A stretch of DNA of 20,170 nucleotides from Muribaculaceae bacterium (GTDB lineage Bacteria > Bacteroidota > Bacteroidia > Bacteroidales > Muribaculaceae), in the NCBI GenBank assembly GCA_016302215.1, contig JAEDNZ010000008.1, positions 1-20,170 on the forward strand. Reading direction: 5' to 3'. The position numbers were made by a program, and so were the translations under genes. The notes below the pieces were generated by a model, which worked only from the letters and a program-made list of their open reading frames with translations, searched no databases and was not told the origin of the DNA. The stretch's first letter is position 1. Each line of letters begins with the position of its first letter. Below are positions 1 through 7,778 of this stretch, in pieces.

Positions 1-60
1 ATTCTTATTAGAATGCGATTTATCATACCTGATATAAAATGTTCGATTGTTTTTGCTCTG

Positions 61-68
61 CAAAGGTA
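61..68 (-). promoter_or_regulatory. Bacteroidetes -7 element, leftward
   Basis: On the minus strand this reads TACCTTTG, a full match to TAnnTTTG, followed by CAG. No TTTG -33 box is seen at the expected spacing. It would drive a gene beginning left of the window. Confidence 0.45.
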
Positions 69-314
69 CAAAAAGTTTTTGAATTACTCGCCTCCTTGCC
101 CCCCTAATCGCCTAATTAGACCTAATCAGCCCCACTTTCCGGAAAAACTTTGCGAAAGTCATACCCAAAAGCCCCTTGCCGCCAAAATGCATAGTTACTG
201 AAAGGTGTTGAGAAATCCTATGACAAGGACAAAAATTTTCTTAACGAGAGCGAAAATTGTCCGTTTATCGATGCTTTAAAACATGCCTTTTGTCCGTTTT
301 TCCAACATTTACTG

Positions 315-322
315 CAAATGTA
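315..322 (-). promoter_or_regulatory. Possible -7 element, leftward
   Basis: The minus strand reads TACATTTG followed by CAG, matching TAnnTTTG. It lies about 250 bases upstream of the similar element at 61-68. It could be a second start site for the same outward gene, or the start of a small untranslated RNA. No -33 box is clear. Confidence 0.3.
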
Positions 323-466
323 CGAGCTATTTTTTTATAAAAAAGCTGACTATGACCGATTATAGCCGCACAGTGTTGTTAATGGTTTTATAAAGTCTTA
401 CGCCCATTGGCCATGGGCTCTATATAATAATGAGGGGAATATTGCCGCTATTTCGCCGATTTTGAT

Positions 467-474
467 TAACTTTG
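467..474 (+). promoter_or_regulatory. queD promoter, -7 element
   Basis: TAACTTTG followed by CAC matches the Bacteroidetes -7 consensus exactly. A weak -33 candidate (ATTG, 441-444) lies 22 bases upstream. The inferred transcription start is near 481, leaving a leader of only about 13 bases before the queD ATG at 494. Confidence 0.65.
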
Positions 475-493
475 CACTCTGTAACTGATAGCA

Positions 494-823
494 ATGTATT
501 ATATCACCAAAAGAATAGAAATATCAGCGGCTCACCGCCTGACGCTTGACTACGAGAGCAAGTGCACTCGCCTGCATGGCCACAACTGGATTATCACGGT
601 GCATTGCCGCGCTGAGGAGCTTGACGCTAATGGCATGGTCACTGACTTCACTCACATCAAGAATGTGGTGACTGACAAGCTGGACCACACGGTGCTCAAC
701 GAGGTGGTGCCGTTTAATCCTACGGCCGAAAATCTGGCGCGCTGGATATGCGAGCACATACCTCACTGCTACCGCGTAGATGTGCAAGAGAGCGAGGGCA
801 ACGTAGCCTCATATGAAATATGA
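494..823 (+). CDS. queD: 6-carboxy-5,6,7,8-tetrahydropterin synthase (QueD)
   Basis: This 109-residue protein is of the QueD/PTPS type. The family converts dihydroneopterin triphosphate to 6-carboxytetrahydropterin in the cytoplasm, the first committed step towards preQ0 and queuosine after GTP cyclohydrolase I. H14, H28 and H30 are the expected zinc ligands; C24 in CTRLHGHN matches the catalytic cysteine, LDH at 63-65 supplies the Asp/His pair, and a glutamate in ESEGN (99-103) closes the active site. The length is normal for the short bacterial form. The start at 494 lies just downstream of the promoter, and the stop overlaps queE by ATGA. The neighbouring queE confirms the pathway; queC and queF are not in the window. 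Confidence 0.95.
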   Translation: MYYITKRIEISAAHRLTLDYESKCTRLHGHNWIITVHCRAEELDANGMVTDFTHIKNVVTDKLDHTVLNEVVPFNPTAENLARWICEHIPHCYRVDVQESEGNVASYEI

Positions 824-1386
824 CCACAGCAACAGAGCACACATATAAGGTAAACGAAATCTTTTATTCGCTGCAAGGCGAAGGCTACTACACAGGCACG
901 CCGGCAGTGTTTCTGCGCTTTGCCGGCTGTAACAGGGCATGCTCCTTCTGCGACACGCGCCACGACAGCGGCCGCCCGATGACAGCCGCCGAGATAGTGC
1001 GCCACATCGAGGCGTTCCCGGCAAGGCATCTGGTAGTCACCGGCGGAGAGCCTACCTTGCAGCTCGACAGCGACTTGCTCAGAGCCATCAAGGCCGGCGG
1101 CTGGTATGTGCAAATAGAGACTAACGGCACGCTGCCCGTGCCGGTGGAGGTCGATTGGGTCACTTGCTCGCCAAAGGAAGGGCCTTGGGGCATTGACCGC
1201 ATCGATGAGCTGAAGGTGGTGTATCAGGGGCAGGACGTGGAGCAGATAGCCGCCTTGCTGCCGACGCCGAGGCTGTTCTTGCAGCCATGCTCCGGCATCA
1301 ACGTAAGGGAGACGGTGGATTACTGCCTCACTCACCCGCGCTGGCGCCTCTCACTGCAGTCTCACAAATATATCGACATCAAATGA
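820..1386 (+). CDS. queE: 7-carboxy-7-deazaguanine synthase (QueE), radical SAM
   Basis: QueE turns 6-carboxytetrahydropterin into 7-carboxy-7-deazaguanine using S-adenosylmethionine, a 4Fe-4S cluster and Mg2+. This is the step after QueD on the way to preQ0 and queuosine. The 188-residue protein begins with the substrate-side motif FYSLQGEGYYTG (15-26). It carries the cluster motif C37-x3-C41-x2-C44 and the GGEP motif that contacts SAM (about 75-78). The length fits the small core QueE enzymes. The ATG at 820 shares four bases with the queD stop, so the pair is very probably translationally coupled. Its own stop shares four bases with the next start (ATGA at 1383-1386). Confidence 0.95.
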   Translation: MTTATEHTYKVNEIFYSLQGEGYYTGTPAVFLRFAGCNRACSFCDTRHDSGRPMTAAEIVRHIEAFPARHLVVTGGEPTLQLDSDLLRAIKAGGWYVQIETNGTLPVPVEVDWVTCSPKEGPWGIDRIDELKVVYQGQDVEQIAALLPTPRLFLQPCSGINVRETVDYCLTHPRWRLSLQSHKYIDIK

Positions 1387-2597
1387 CAGCTCTGACACGC
1401 CGCCTGCTCGCCATCAGCTTTGCCGCCATCGCCGCCATAGTGGTGGCGCCGCTGAGCGCTCGCGCCGCCGCATCGGTGCCGTCTGACACCACGGTGATGC
1501 TGGTCAACATATATCCCGGCGATGAGATTTACGAGTTAGAGGGGCACACCGTGCTGCGCATCACCGCCCCGGGATACGACATAGGTGTGAACTGGGGCGT
1601 CTTTGACTTTAATGCTCCGGGCTTTGTGTATCGCTTTGTCAAAGGCGAGACCGACTATATGGCGGCGGCATACCCTTGGGAGGCTATACTATGGCAATAT
1701 CGCAACGAGCAGCGGCGCATGACGGGCCACCGGCTCAGCCTCACGCCGGAGCAGACTCAGCGCCTTATAGCCCTGGTCAGCGAGAACCTGCTGCCGGAGA
1801 ATGCCACCTATAGATACAACTATGTCAAGGACAACTGCGCCACACGGCCGCTGCGGCTGGTGGAGAAGGCCATCGGCGACACTATCATCCTCGCCGACAA
1901 GCCCCGGGGCGAGGCTCGCAGCTTCCGCGACCAAATGCGCCGCTGCCACGCCAACTATCCGTGGTATCAGTTTGGCATAGACCTGGCGCTGGGCCCCTGC
2001 ATTGACTACACTATCACCTCGCGCGAGATGTGCTTCGCGCCTATCAAGCTCGACACGCTGCTGCTGCAGGCCACCGTTGGCGGCAAGCCGTTAGTGTCAG
2101 AGAGCATGGTGCTCATTGACGAGCCGGCCACGGCGCGCATCAAAGCGCCTACACCGCTGCCGCTGACGCCGATGGCGGTGGCATGCGTGGTACTGGCATT
2201 GGCCGTAGGCGTGGGCTGGCGCGATGTGCGCCGCGGGTGCGCCAGCCGATGGCTCGACACCATATTTTACACCCTGCTGGGCCTCACCGGCTGCCTCATC
2301 GCATTTTTGGTATTTATCTCCTCACATTACGCCACCACGCCCAACTACCTGATAGTCTGGCTCAACCCCTTATGCCTCATTCCACCCATTTTTATTTGGA
2401 TAAAAAAGTGCCAACGTGTGGTAATGTGGTACCAAATTATTAACTTTGCAGTGATTTTGATATTATCGTGTGTATGGGCATGGCTGCCTCAATCAGCCAA
2501 CGCCGCCTTCTGGCCGCTGATAGCAGCCGATGCGGTGCTCGCCGCACGCTATATCTACATTTATACACCCCGCCATGTCAAAGCTCATAAGCCATAA
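1383..2597 (+). CDS. DUF4105 (Lnb N-terminal-like) protein with five membrane segments
   Basis: The start at 1383 overlaps the queE stop by ATGA and gives a signal sequence directly; an upstream in-frame ATG at 1287 lies inside queE and is unlikely. The 404-residue product has a signal peptide (about 1-30) and a periplasmic DUF4105 domain (about 35-215) with conserved-looking GHTVLRI (H55) and DNCATR (C152). Five predicted membrane helices follow at about 261-279, 292-314, 322-341, 346-368 and 374-394, with a WLNPL motif at 326-330 that I associate with the membrane part of this family. Function is not established. The His-then-Cys order resembles permuted NlpC/P60 or LRAT thiol enzymes, which is my inference. 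It overlaps the next gene by 23 bases. Confidence 0.8.
   Translation: MTALTRRLLAISFAAIAAIVVAPLSARAAASVPSDTTVMLVNIYPGDEIYELEGHTVLRITAPGYDIGVNWGVFDFNAPGFVYRFVKGETDYMAAAYPWEAILWQYRNEQRRMTGHRLSLTPEQTQRLIALVSENLLPENATYRYNYVKDNCATRPLRLVEKAIGDTIILADKPRGEARSFRDQMRRCHANYPWYQFGIDLALGPCIDYTITSREMCFAPIKLDTLLLQATVGGKPLVSESMVLIDEPATARIKAPTPLPLTPMAVACVVLALAVGVGWRDVRRGCASRWLDTIFYTLLGLTGCLIAFLVFISSHYATTPNYLIVWLNPLCLIPPIFIWIKKCQRVVMWYQIINFAVILILSCVWAWLPQSANAAFWPLIAADAVLAARYIYIYTPRHVKAHKP
2441..2448 (+). promoter_or_regulatory. Possible internal promoter inside the DUF4105 gene
   Basis: TAACTTTG followed by CAG matches the -7 consensus exactly, with TGTG (2417-2420) 20 bases upstream as a three-of-four match to the -33 TTTG. 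It sits in a locally AT-rich patch of a GC-rich gene, 127 bases before the downstream start at 2575. It could give the phosphatase-fold gene, and perhaps secA, a separate transcript. Confidence 0.4.
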
Positions 2598-4185
2598 ACG
2601 CCTGCGCAACAGCGTGGCAGCCATAGCCACAGTGGTCACCATGACGGCCGCTGCAGCCCCTGCAGCCACGCCGCGCCTGGTGGTGGGCATCTTCGTCAAG
2701 GAGCTTGACATGCAGCAGCTTGAGGTGCTGCGCGAGCACTTTGGCACCGGAGGCTTCAAGCGCCTGATGAGCGATGGCGTGGTAATCACCGGTGCAGACT
2801 ACGGCACCTCGCTCGACGCCGTGGCTGCCACAACCATGGCCGTCACAGGCAGCTCGCCCAGAGCCAACGGCATAGCGGCGGCCATGAAATATGACAGCGA
2901 GGGGCGACGCACCGTCTTCACCCTCAGCGATGAGCGATACATAGGCAACTACACCAACGAGACATTCTCGCCCCAAGCCATCAACGTAAGCACCATCGCC
3001 GATGAGGTGCGCATCGCCGGCGACGGCATCACCGCCGCCTATGGCATCGCCGCCGATGCCCAGCAAGCCATCGTCTTGGCCGGGCATGCCGCCAACGCCG
3101 CCCTGTGGATCAACGGCGCCTCGGGCAACTGGGCCTCCACCACATACTACAAAGACATACCTCAGGCACTGCAGCTGCGCAACCGCACCAAGCCGCTGTC
3201 AGCGCGCCTCGACACCATGAGCTGGCAACCGCTGACCACGCCCGCCCATTATCCCGGATTGCCTGACCATCTGACACACTACCCCTTCCGCCACACCTTC
3301 GGCCGCGCTTTGGCCAACAGGTATGACGTATTTAAGGCCTCAGCCCTCTGCAACAGCGAGGTCACCGATATGGCCTGCGACGTGATGTCCACGATGGGCG
3401 CCCACGATGGCATAGATATGCTATCGGTGGCATACGACCTCACGCCCTACCCCTACTCTCGCACCACCGACAACCGCTTTGAGCTCATTGACGCCTATTT
3501 GCGCCTCGACCGCGACATAGCTCGGCTGCTGCAAGCAGCTGACAAAGCCGGTGGCGGCCGCGATGCTGCGATAGCCTTTGTGGTAGGCACCCCGCCGCAG
3601 CGCCGGCAGCGCAAAGACGATGACAAATTCAATATCCCTTACGGCGAATTCTCATCGCGCAAAGCCGTGTCGCTGCTCAATATGTATCTCATCGCCGTGT
3701 ATGGCAATGGCGACTGGGTCAAGGGGTATTATGACCACTATTTCTATCTCAACACCCGCCTGGCAAAAGACCGCAACATCGACATCAGCGATATGCGCGG
3801 CGAGGCCGCCGACTTTCTCAAGCGCATGTCAGGCATCAAGTCAGCATACACCTCTGAAGAGATACTCACCGGCACCGCCGGCGAATATGGCGCCGAATTG
3901 CGCCGCAACACCACCGTAGCCACCGCCGGCGATGTGCTCATCGAAGTGCTGCCCGGCTGGGAGACCATTGACGACTACAACACGCCCGGCGATGCCGCCC
4001 GCGTGCGGATGGTGGAGCGCGCCGCCGCCACCACAGCGCCGGCATTCATCATAGCGCCGGGCATCACTCCATGTGTCATCACCGAGGCTGTAGATGCGCG
4101 CGCCCTGGCACGCACGATAGCCGGTATCCTGCGCATCAGAGCCCCGAATGCGGCCTACACCCGGGCCATCAGCCTGCGCCGATAG
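2575..4185 (+). CDS. Secreted alkaline-phosphatase-superfamily protein, probable pseudoenzyme
   Basis: The 536-residue product has a signal peptide (about 1-31) and then the scaffold of Bacteroidetes alkaline phosphatase family proteins (type I phosphodiesterase fold). Recognisable blocks are PRLVVGI (33-39), GGFKRLM (59-65), TGSSPRANGI (91-100), GHAANAALWIN (170-180) and AYLRLDRDIARLL (307-319). The catalytic positions look lost. The metal-binding Asp of the usual VVDQ block aligns with K42. The nucleophile Thr and the His of the usual TAPGHT block align with A82 and T86. The usual TADHG block aligns with GTPPQ (338-342), and the STDYIGH block reads AYDLTPY with only Asp kept. The start at 2575 is preferred over 2530 because it opens the signal peptide; it overlaps DUF4105 by 23 bases. 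I infer a binding or scaffold role. Confidence 0.8.
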   Translation: MSKLISHKRLRNSVAAIATVVTMTAAAAPAATPRLVVGIFVKELDMQQLEVLREHFGTGGFKRLMSDGVVITGADYGTSLDAVAATTMAVTGSSPRANGIAAAMKYDSEGRRTVFTLSDERYIGNYTNETFSPQAINVSTIADEVRIAGDGITAAYGIAADAQQAIVLAGHAANAALWINGASGNWASTTYYKDIPQALQLRNRTKPLSARLDTMSWQPLTTPAHYPGLPDHLTHYPFRHTFGRALANRYDVFKASALCNSEVTDMACDVMSTMGAHDGIDMLSVAYDLTPYPYSRTTDNRFELIDAYLRLDRDIARLLQAADKAGGGRDAAIAFVVGTPPQRRQRKDDDKFNIPYGEFSSRKAVSLLNMYLIAVYGNGDWVKGYYDHYFYLNTRLAKDRNIDISDMRGEAADFLKRMSGIKSAYTSEEILTGTAGEYGAELRRNTTVATAGDVLIEVLPGWETIDDYNTPGDAARVRMVERAAATTAPAFIIAPGITPCVITEAVDARALARTIAGILRIRAPNAAYTRAISLRR

Positions 4186-4277
4186 CGCTCGCGATGAGAC
4201 CTCAACCCCATCACGCCGCCCATCGTAGGGCTATATATTCACTCTGTAATAACAACATCACATACACACTTATATAA

Positions 4278-7200
4278 ATGTCACTTATCAATTTTGTAAG
4301 CAAGCTATTCGGCAATAAGTCGCAGCGCGACCTTAAAGCCATTATGCCCATAGTAGAGCTTATCAAGGCCAAAGAGCCGGAGATGCAAAAGCTCAGCAAC
4401 GATGAGCTCCGCGCCCGCATCGACGCCGTAAGAGCCGACATCGACGCCTCTGTCAAGCCGGCTCAAGACCGCATCAACGAAATAAAAGCCAAGGTAGAGC
4501 AGATACCCTTTGACGAGCGTCAGCCCCTGTGGGACGAAATAGACAAGCTCGAGAAAGACATCCTCGACACCCTCGAGAAGAAGCTCGATGAGCACCTGCC
4601 CGAAGTTTTCGCCACCGTGCGCGAGACGGCAGCACGCTTTGCCCATAACGAGACCGTAGAGGTCACCGCCACACAGCTCGACCGCGACCTCGCCGCCGCC
4701 GGCAAAGACTTCGTGAGCATCGATGGCGACAAAGCCATCTGGCGCAACCACTGGATTGCCGGTGGCAACGAAATCACCTGGGATATGGTGCACTACGAGG
4801 TGCAGCTCATCGGCGGCATCGTGCTCCACCAAGGCAAGATCGCCGAGATGGCCACCGGCGAGGGTAAGACCCTCGTGGCCACGCTGCCCGTGTTCCTGCG
4901 CTCGCTCTCGCGCCGCGGCGTGCACGTGGTCACCGTCAACGACTACCTCGCCAAGCGCGACTCCGAGTGGATGGGTCCGCTGTATATGTTCCACGGCTCC
5001 ACCGTCGATTGCATCGACAAGCACGAGCCCAACACCCCCCAGCGCCGCGCCGCTTACAACTGCGACATCACCTACGGCACCAACAACGAGTTTGGCTTTG
5101 ACTACCTGCGCGATAATATGGCCCTCAAGCCCGAGGACCTGGTGCAGCGCAAACACTACTACGCCATCGTCGATGAGGTCGATTCGGTGCTTATTGACGA
5201 TGCCCGCACACCTCTTATCATCTCAGGCCCCGTGCCCAAAGGCGAAGACCAGCTCTTTGACACCTACAAATCCAACGTGGAGAAGGTGGTCAACGCACAG
5301 CGCCGACTCGTCACACAAATCCTCGCCGACGCCAAGGCCAAGATAGCATCTGACGACAAAGACGAGCGCAAAGAGGGCGCCCTGCTGCTCTTCCGCGCTT
5401 ACAAAGGCCTGCCCAAGAATGGCGCCCTCATCAAATTCCTCAGCCAGGAGGGCATGAAAAACCTGCTGCTCGAGACCGAGGCTCACTATCTGCAGGACAA
5501 CGCTCGCGAGATGCCCGTGGTCACCGACCCCCTGTACTTCGTCATCGACGAGAAAAACCGCAGCGTAGAGCTCACTGACAAAGGCATAGATGAGCTTACC
5601 GGCAAGACCGAAGACCCGCAATTCTTCGTGCTGCCAGACATCGCCTCGCAGCTCTCCGAGCTGGAGCACATCGCCGACAAAGCCGCGCGCCAAGAGAAAA
5701 AAGACGAGCTCATGGCCAACTACGCCATCAAGAGCGAGCGCGTGCACACCGTGACACAGCTGCTCAAGGCCTACACCCTCTTTGAGAAGGACGTGGAGTA
5801 TGTCATCGACGACAACAAAATCAAAATCGTAGATGAGCAGACCGGACGTATCATGGAGGGGCGCCGCTATAGCGACGGCCTCCACCAAGCCATCGAGGCC
5901 AAAGAAAACGTCAAAGTGGAGGCTGCCACACAGACCTTCGCCACCATCACGCTGCAGAACTACTTCCGCATGTACCACAAGCTCGCCGGTATGACGGGTA
6001 CGGCAGAGACCGAGGCCGGCGAATTCTGGGACATCTACAAGCTCGATGTGGTGACCATCCCCACCAACAGGCCCATCGCCCGCATCGACATGAATGACCG
6101 CGTATATCGCACCAAAAAAGAGAAATACAAGGCTGTAATCGAGGAGATAGTATCGCTGGTGGATAAGGGCCGCCCCGTGCTCGTGGGCACCACCTCGGTG
6201 GAGATATCCGAGCTCCTCAGCAAGATGCTGACGATGCGCAAGATACCCCACAATGTGCTCAACGCCAAGCTGCACCAGCGCGAGGCCGAAATCGTGGCCC
6301 TCGCCGGCCGCAAAGGCACCGTGACCATCGCCACCAACATGGCAGGCCGCGGTACCGACATCAAGCTCACACCCGAAGTCAAGGAGGCCGGAGGCCTCGC
6401 CATCATAGGCACCGAGCGCCACGAGTCGCGCCGCGTCGATCGCCAGCTGCGCGGCCGTTCCGGCCGTCAGGGCGACCCCGGCTCATCAGTGTTCTTCGTA
6501 TCGTTTGAAGACCAGCTCATGCGCCTCTTCGCCACTGACCGCGTCATGAAGATGCTTGACACCTTCGGCCTCAAAGAAGACGAGATGATAGAGCACAAGA
6601 TGGTCAACAACGCCATCGAGAAAGCCCAAAAACGCGTCGAGGAAAACAACTTCGGCATACGCAAGCGCCTCCTCGAGTATGACGATGTCATGAACAAGCA
6701 GCGCACATACATCTATGCACGCCGCCACCACGCCCTGCTGGGTGAGCGCATCGGCATCGACATCGCCAATATGCTCTACGACACCATCGAAAACCTGGTG
6801 GATATGTATGACCGCCCCGATGGCTTTGCCGAGCTCTCGCTCGAGCTCTACCGCACCCTCGCCATCGAGCCGCCGTTCACCGAGAAGGAATACACCAACG
6901 CCGAGCGGCAACAGCGCATTGACAGCATCTACACCGCTGCCATGGCATCGCTCGACCGCAAGAGCGAGCGCATCGTGGAGGTAGCCAAGCCCGTGATTGA
7001 CAACCTCATCGCCACCAGCGACTACCGCGGCAAGATTATCGTGCCCATCACCGATGGCAAGCGCGTATTCAACCTGCGCATCGACCTGCAAGAGGCATAC
7101 GACAGCGGCTGCCGCAACATCATCAAAGAGTGGCAAAAGACGATACTGCTCATCACCATCGACGAGCTGTGGCAGGAGCACCTGCGCGAGCTCGACCAGC

Positions 7201-7628
7201 TGCGCCAGAGCGTGCAAAACGCCTCCTACGAGCAAAAAGACCCGCTGGTGATATACAAAGTGGAGTCGTTCCACCTCTTCCAGAACATGCTCAACAACCT
7301 CAACGTCAAGATCATGTCAACGCTGATGCGCGGACAAATCCCCGTGCGCGAGGCCTCTGACGCCGATGCCGAGCAGCAGCCTCAGCGCCGTCCCGACGTC
7401 ACGCAGGCAGCGCCCGATATGCCCCGCCGCAGCTACAACTACCGCGAGTCTAAAGCCACCCTGCCCGGCGGCGAAGCGCAGCAGGCTCAGCAAGCCGCAG
7501 CCTCAGCGCACCAAGGCGAGCGCCAACGCCCCATGCCCATCAAGGCCGGACCTAAAGTGGGGCGCAACGACCCCTGTCCCTGCGGCTCCGGCAAGAAATA
7601 CAAAAACTGCCACGGCAGAGGCATCTGA
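4278..7628 (+). CDS. secA: Protein translocase ATPase SecA
   Basis: SecA is the cytoplasmic motor that pushes unfolded preproteins through SecYEG. The 1116-residue protein has the first nucleotide-binding domain with Walker A GEGKT (194-198) and Walker B VDEVDS (298-303). It also has the TNNEFGFDYLRDN motif (268-280), a second helicase domain with the GRxxDPGSS-type region, and helical wing and scaffold domains. A Gln/Ala-rich linker precedes the C-terminal zinc motif, where C1100, C1102, C1111 and H1112 bind Zn and usually contact SecB or the ribosome. Compared with about 900 residues in E. coli it is long. A charged stretch at about 335-415, after the DEAD box, accounts for much of the excess and is typical of Bacteroidetes SecA. 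It starts 92 bases after the phosphatase-fold gene, with no clear -7 element in the gap. Confidence 0.98.
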   Translation: MSLINFVSKLFGNKSQRDLKAIMPIVELIKAKEPEMQKLSNDELRARIDAVRADIDASVKPAQDRINEIKAKVEQIPFDERQPLWDEIDKLEKDILDTLEKKLDEHLPEVFATVRETAARFAHNETVEVTATQLDRDLAAAGKDFVSIDGDKAIWRNHWIAGGNEITWDMVHYEVQLIGGIVLHQGKIAEMATGEGKTLVATLPVFLRSLSRRGVHVVTVNDYLAKRDSEWMGPLYMFHGSTVDCIDKHEPNTPQRRAAYNCDITYGTNNEFGFDYLRDNMALKPEDLVQRKHYYAIVDEVDSVLIDDARTPLIISGPVPKGEDQLFDTYKSNVEKVVNAQRRLVTQILADAKAKIASDDKDERKEGALLLFRAYKGLPKNGALIKFLSQEGMKNLLLETEAHYLQDNAREMPVVTDPLYFVIDEKNRSVELTDKGIDELTGKTEDPQFFVLPDIASQLSELEHIADKAARQEKKDELMANYAIKSERVHTVTQLLKAYTLFEKDVEYVIDDNKIKIVDEQTGRIMEGRRYSDGLHQAIEAKENVKVEAATQTFATITLQNYFRMYHKLAGMTGTAETEAGEFWDIYKLDVVTIPTNRPIARIDMNDRVYRTKKEKYKAVIEEIVSLVDKGRPVLVGTTSVEISELLSKMLTMRKIPHNVLNAKLHQREAEIVALAGRKGTVTIATNMAGRGTDIKLTPEVKEAGGLAIIGTERHESRRVDRQLRGRSGRQGDPGSSVFFVSFEDQLMRLFATDRVMKMLDTFGLKEDEMIEHKMVNNAIEKAQKRVEENNFGIRKRLLEYDDVMNKQRTYIYARRHHALLGERIGIDIANMLYDTIENLVDMYDRPDGFAELSLELYRTLAIEPPFTEKEYTNAERQQRIDSIYTAAMASLDRKSERIVEVAKPVIDNLIATSDYRGKIIVPITDGKRVFNLRIDLQEAYDSGCRNIIKEWQKTILLITIDELWQEHLRELDQLRQSVQNASYEQKDPLVIYKVESFHLFQNMLNNLNVKIMSTLMRGQIPVREASDADAEQQPQRRPDVTQAAPDMPRRSYNYRESKATLPGGEAQQAQQAAASAHQGERQRPMPIKAGPKVGRNDPCPCGSGKKYKNCHGRGI

Positions 7629-7656
7629 TAGCCCTCACCGATAACAACCCACTATC

Positions 7657-7700
7657 GCAATCGGCTGCGCCGCATCATATATGCCGGCGCAGCCGATTGC
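7657..7700 (+). terminator. Hairpin after secA, probable terminator
   Basis: Arms 7657-7672 and 7685-7700 are perfect 16-base complements (GCAATCGGCTGCGCCG on the left) around a 12-base loop. The hairpin begins 28 bases after the secA stop. There is no T tract, so it could also be a processing or stability element between secA and the next gene. Confidence 0.6.
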
Positions 7701-7778
7701 CGTATTTGCCCCGGGCTGATAGGATTACCGCCTTCACCATCTCTAATATATACTCACTCACTTATAAGACTCAATGCT

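Larger units (their letters stand above)
1..493. other. AT-rich intergenic region with outward promoters
   Basis: No convincing gene is visible; a 62-codon open frame at 13-201 has low-complexity composition and no family resemblance. Leftward -7 elements (CAAAGGTA at 61-68 and CAAATGTA at 315-322, read on the minus strand) suggest a gene starting left of the window. The hexamer CCTAAT recurs at 103, 111 and 121. An imperfect hairpin lies at about 223-281 (GGACAAAAATTTTC facing GAAAATTGTCC), and an A/T hairpin at 325-347 has AGCT at both ends. The rightward queD promoter is at 467-474. The functions of the hairpins and hexamers are unknown. Confidence 0.6.

Noticed and set aside
13..201. 62-codon open frame on the + strand
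   Set aside because: It has no family resemblance, sits over a leftward -7 element and hexamer repeats, and lacks a promoter or ribosome site of its own.
1287..1382. Upstream in-frame ATG for the DUF4105 gene
   Set aside because: It would put 32 extra residues inside queE and bury the signal peptide. The ATGA overlap start at 1383 fits better.
4305..5156. 283-codon open frame opposite secA, and similar long frames opposite secA at 5223-6422 and 6486-7274
   Set aside because: These are shadows produced by GC-rich codons of secA. They have Val/Gly/His/Leu-rich repetitive composition and no start signals.
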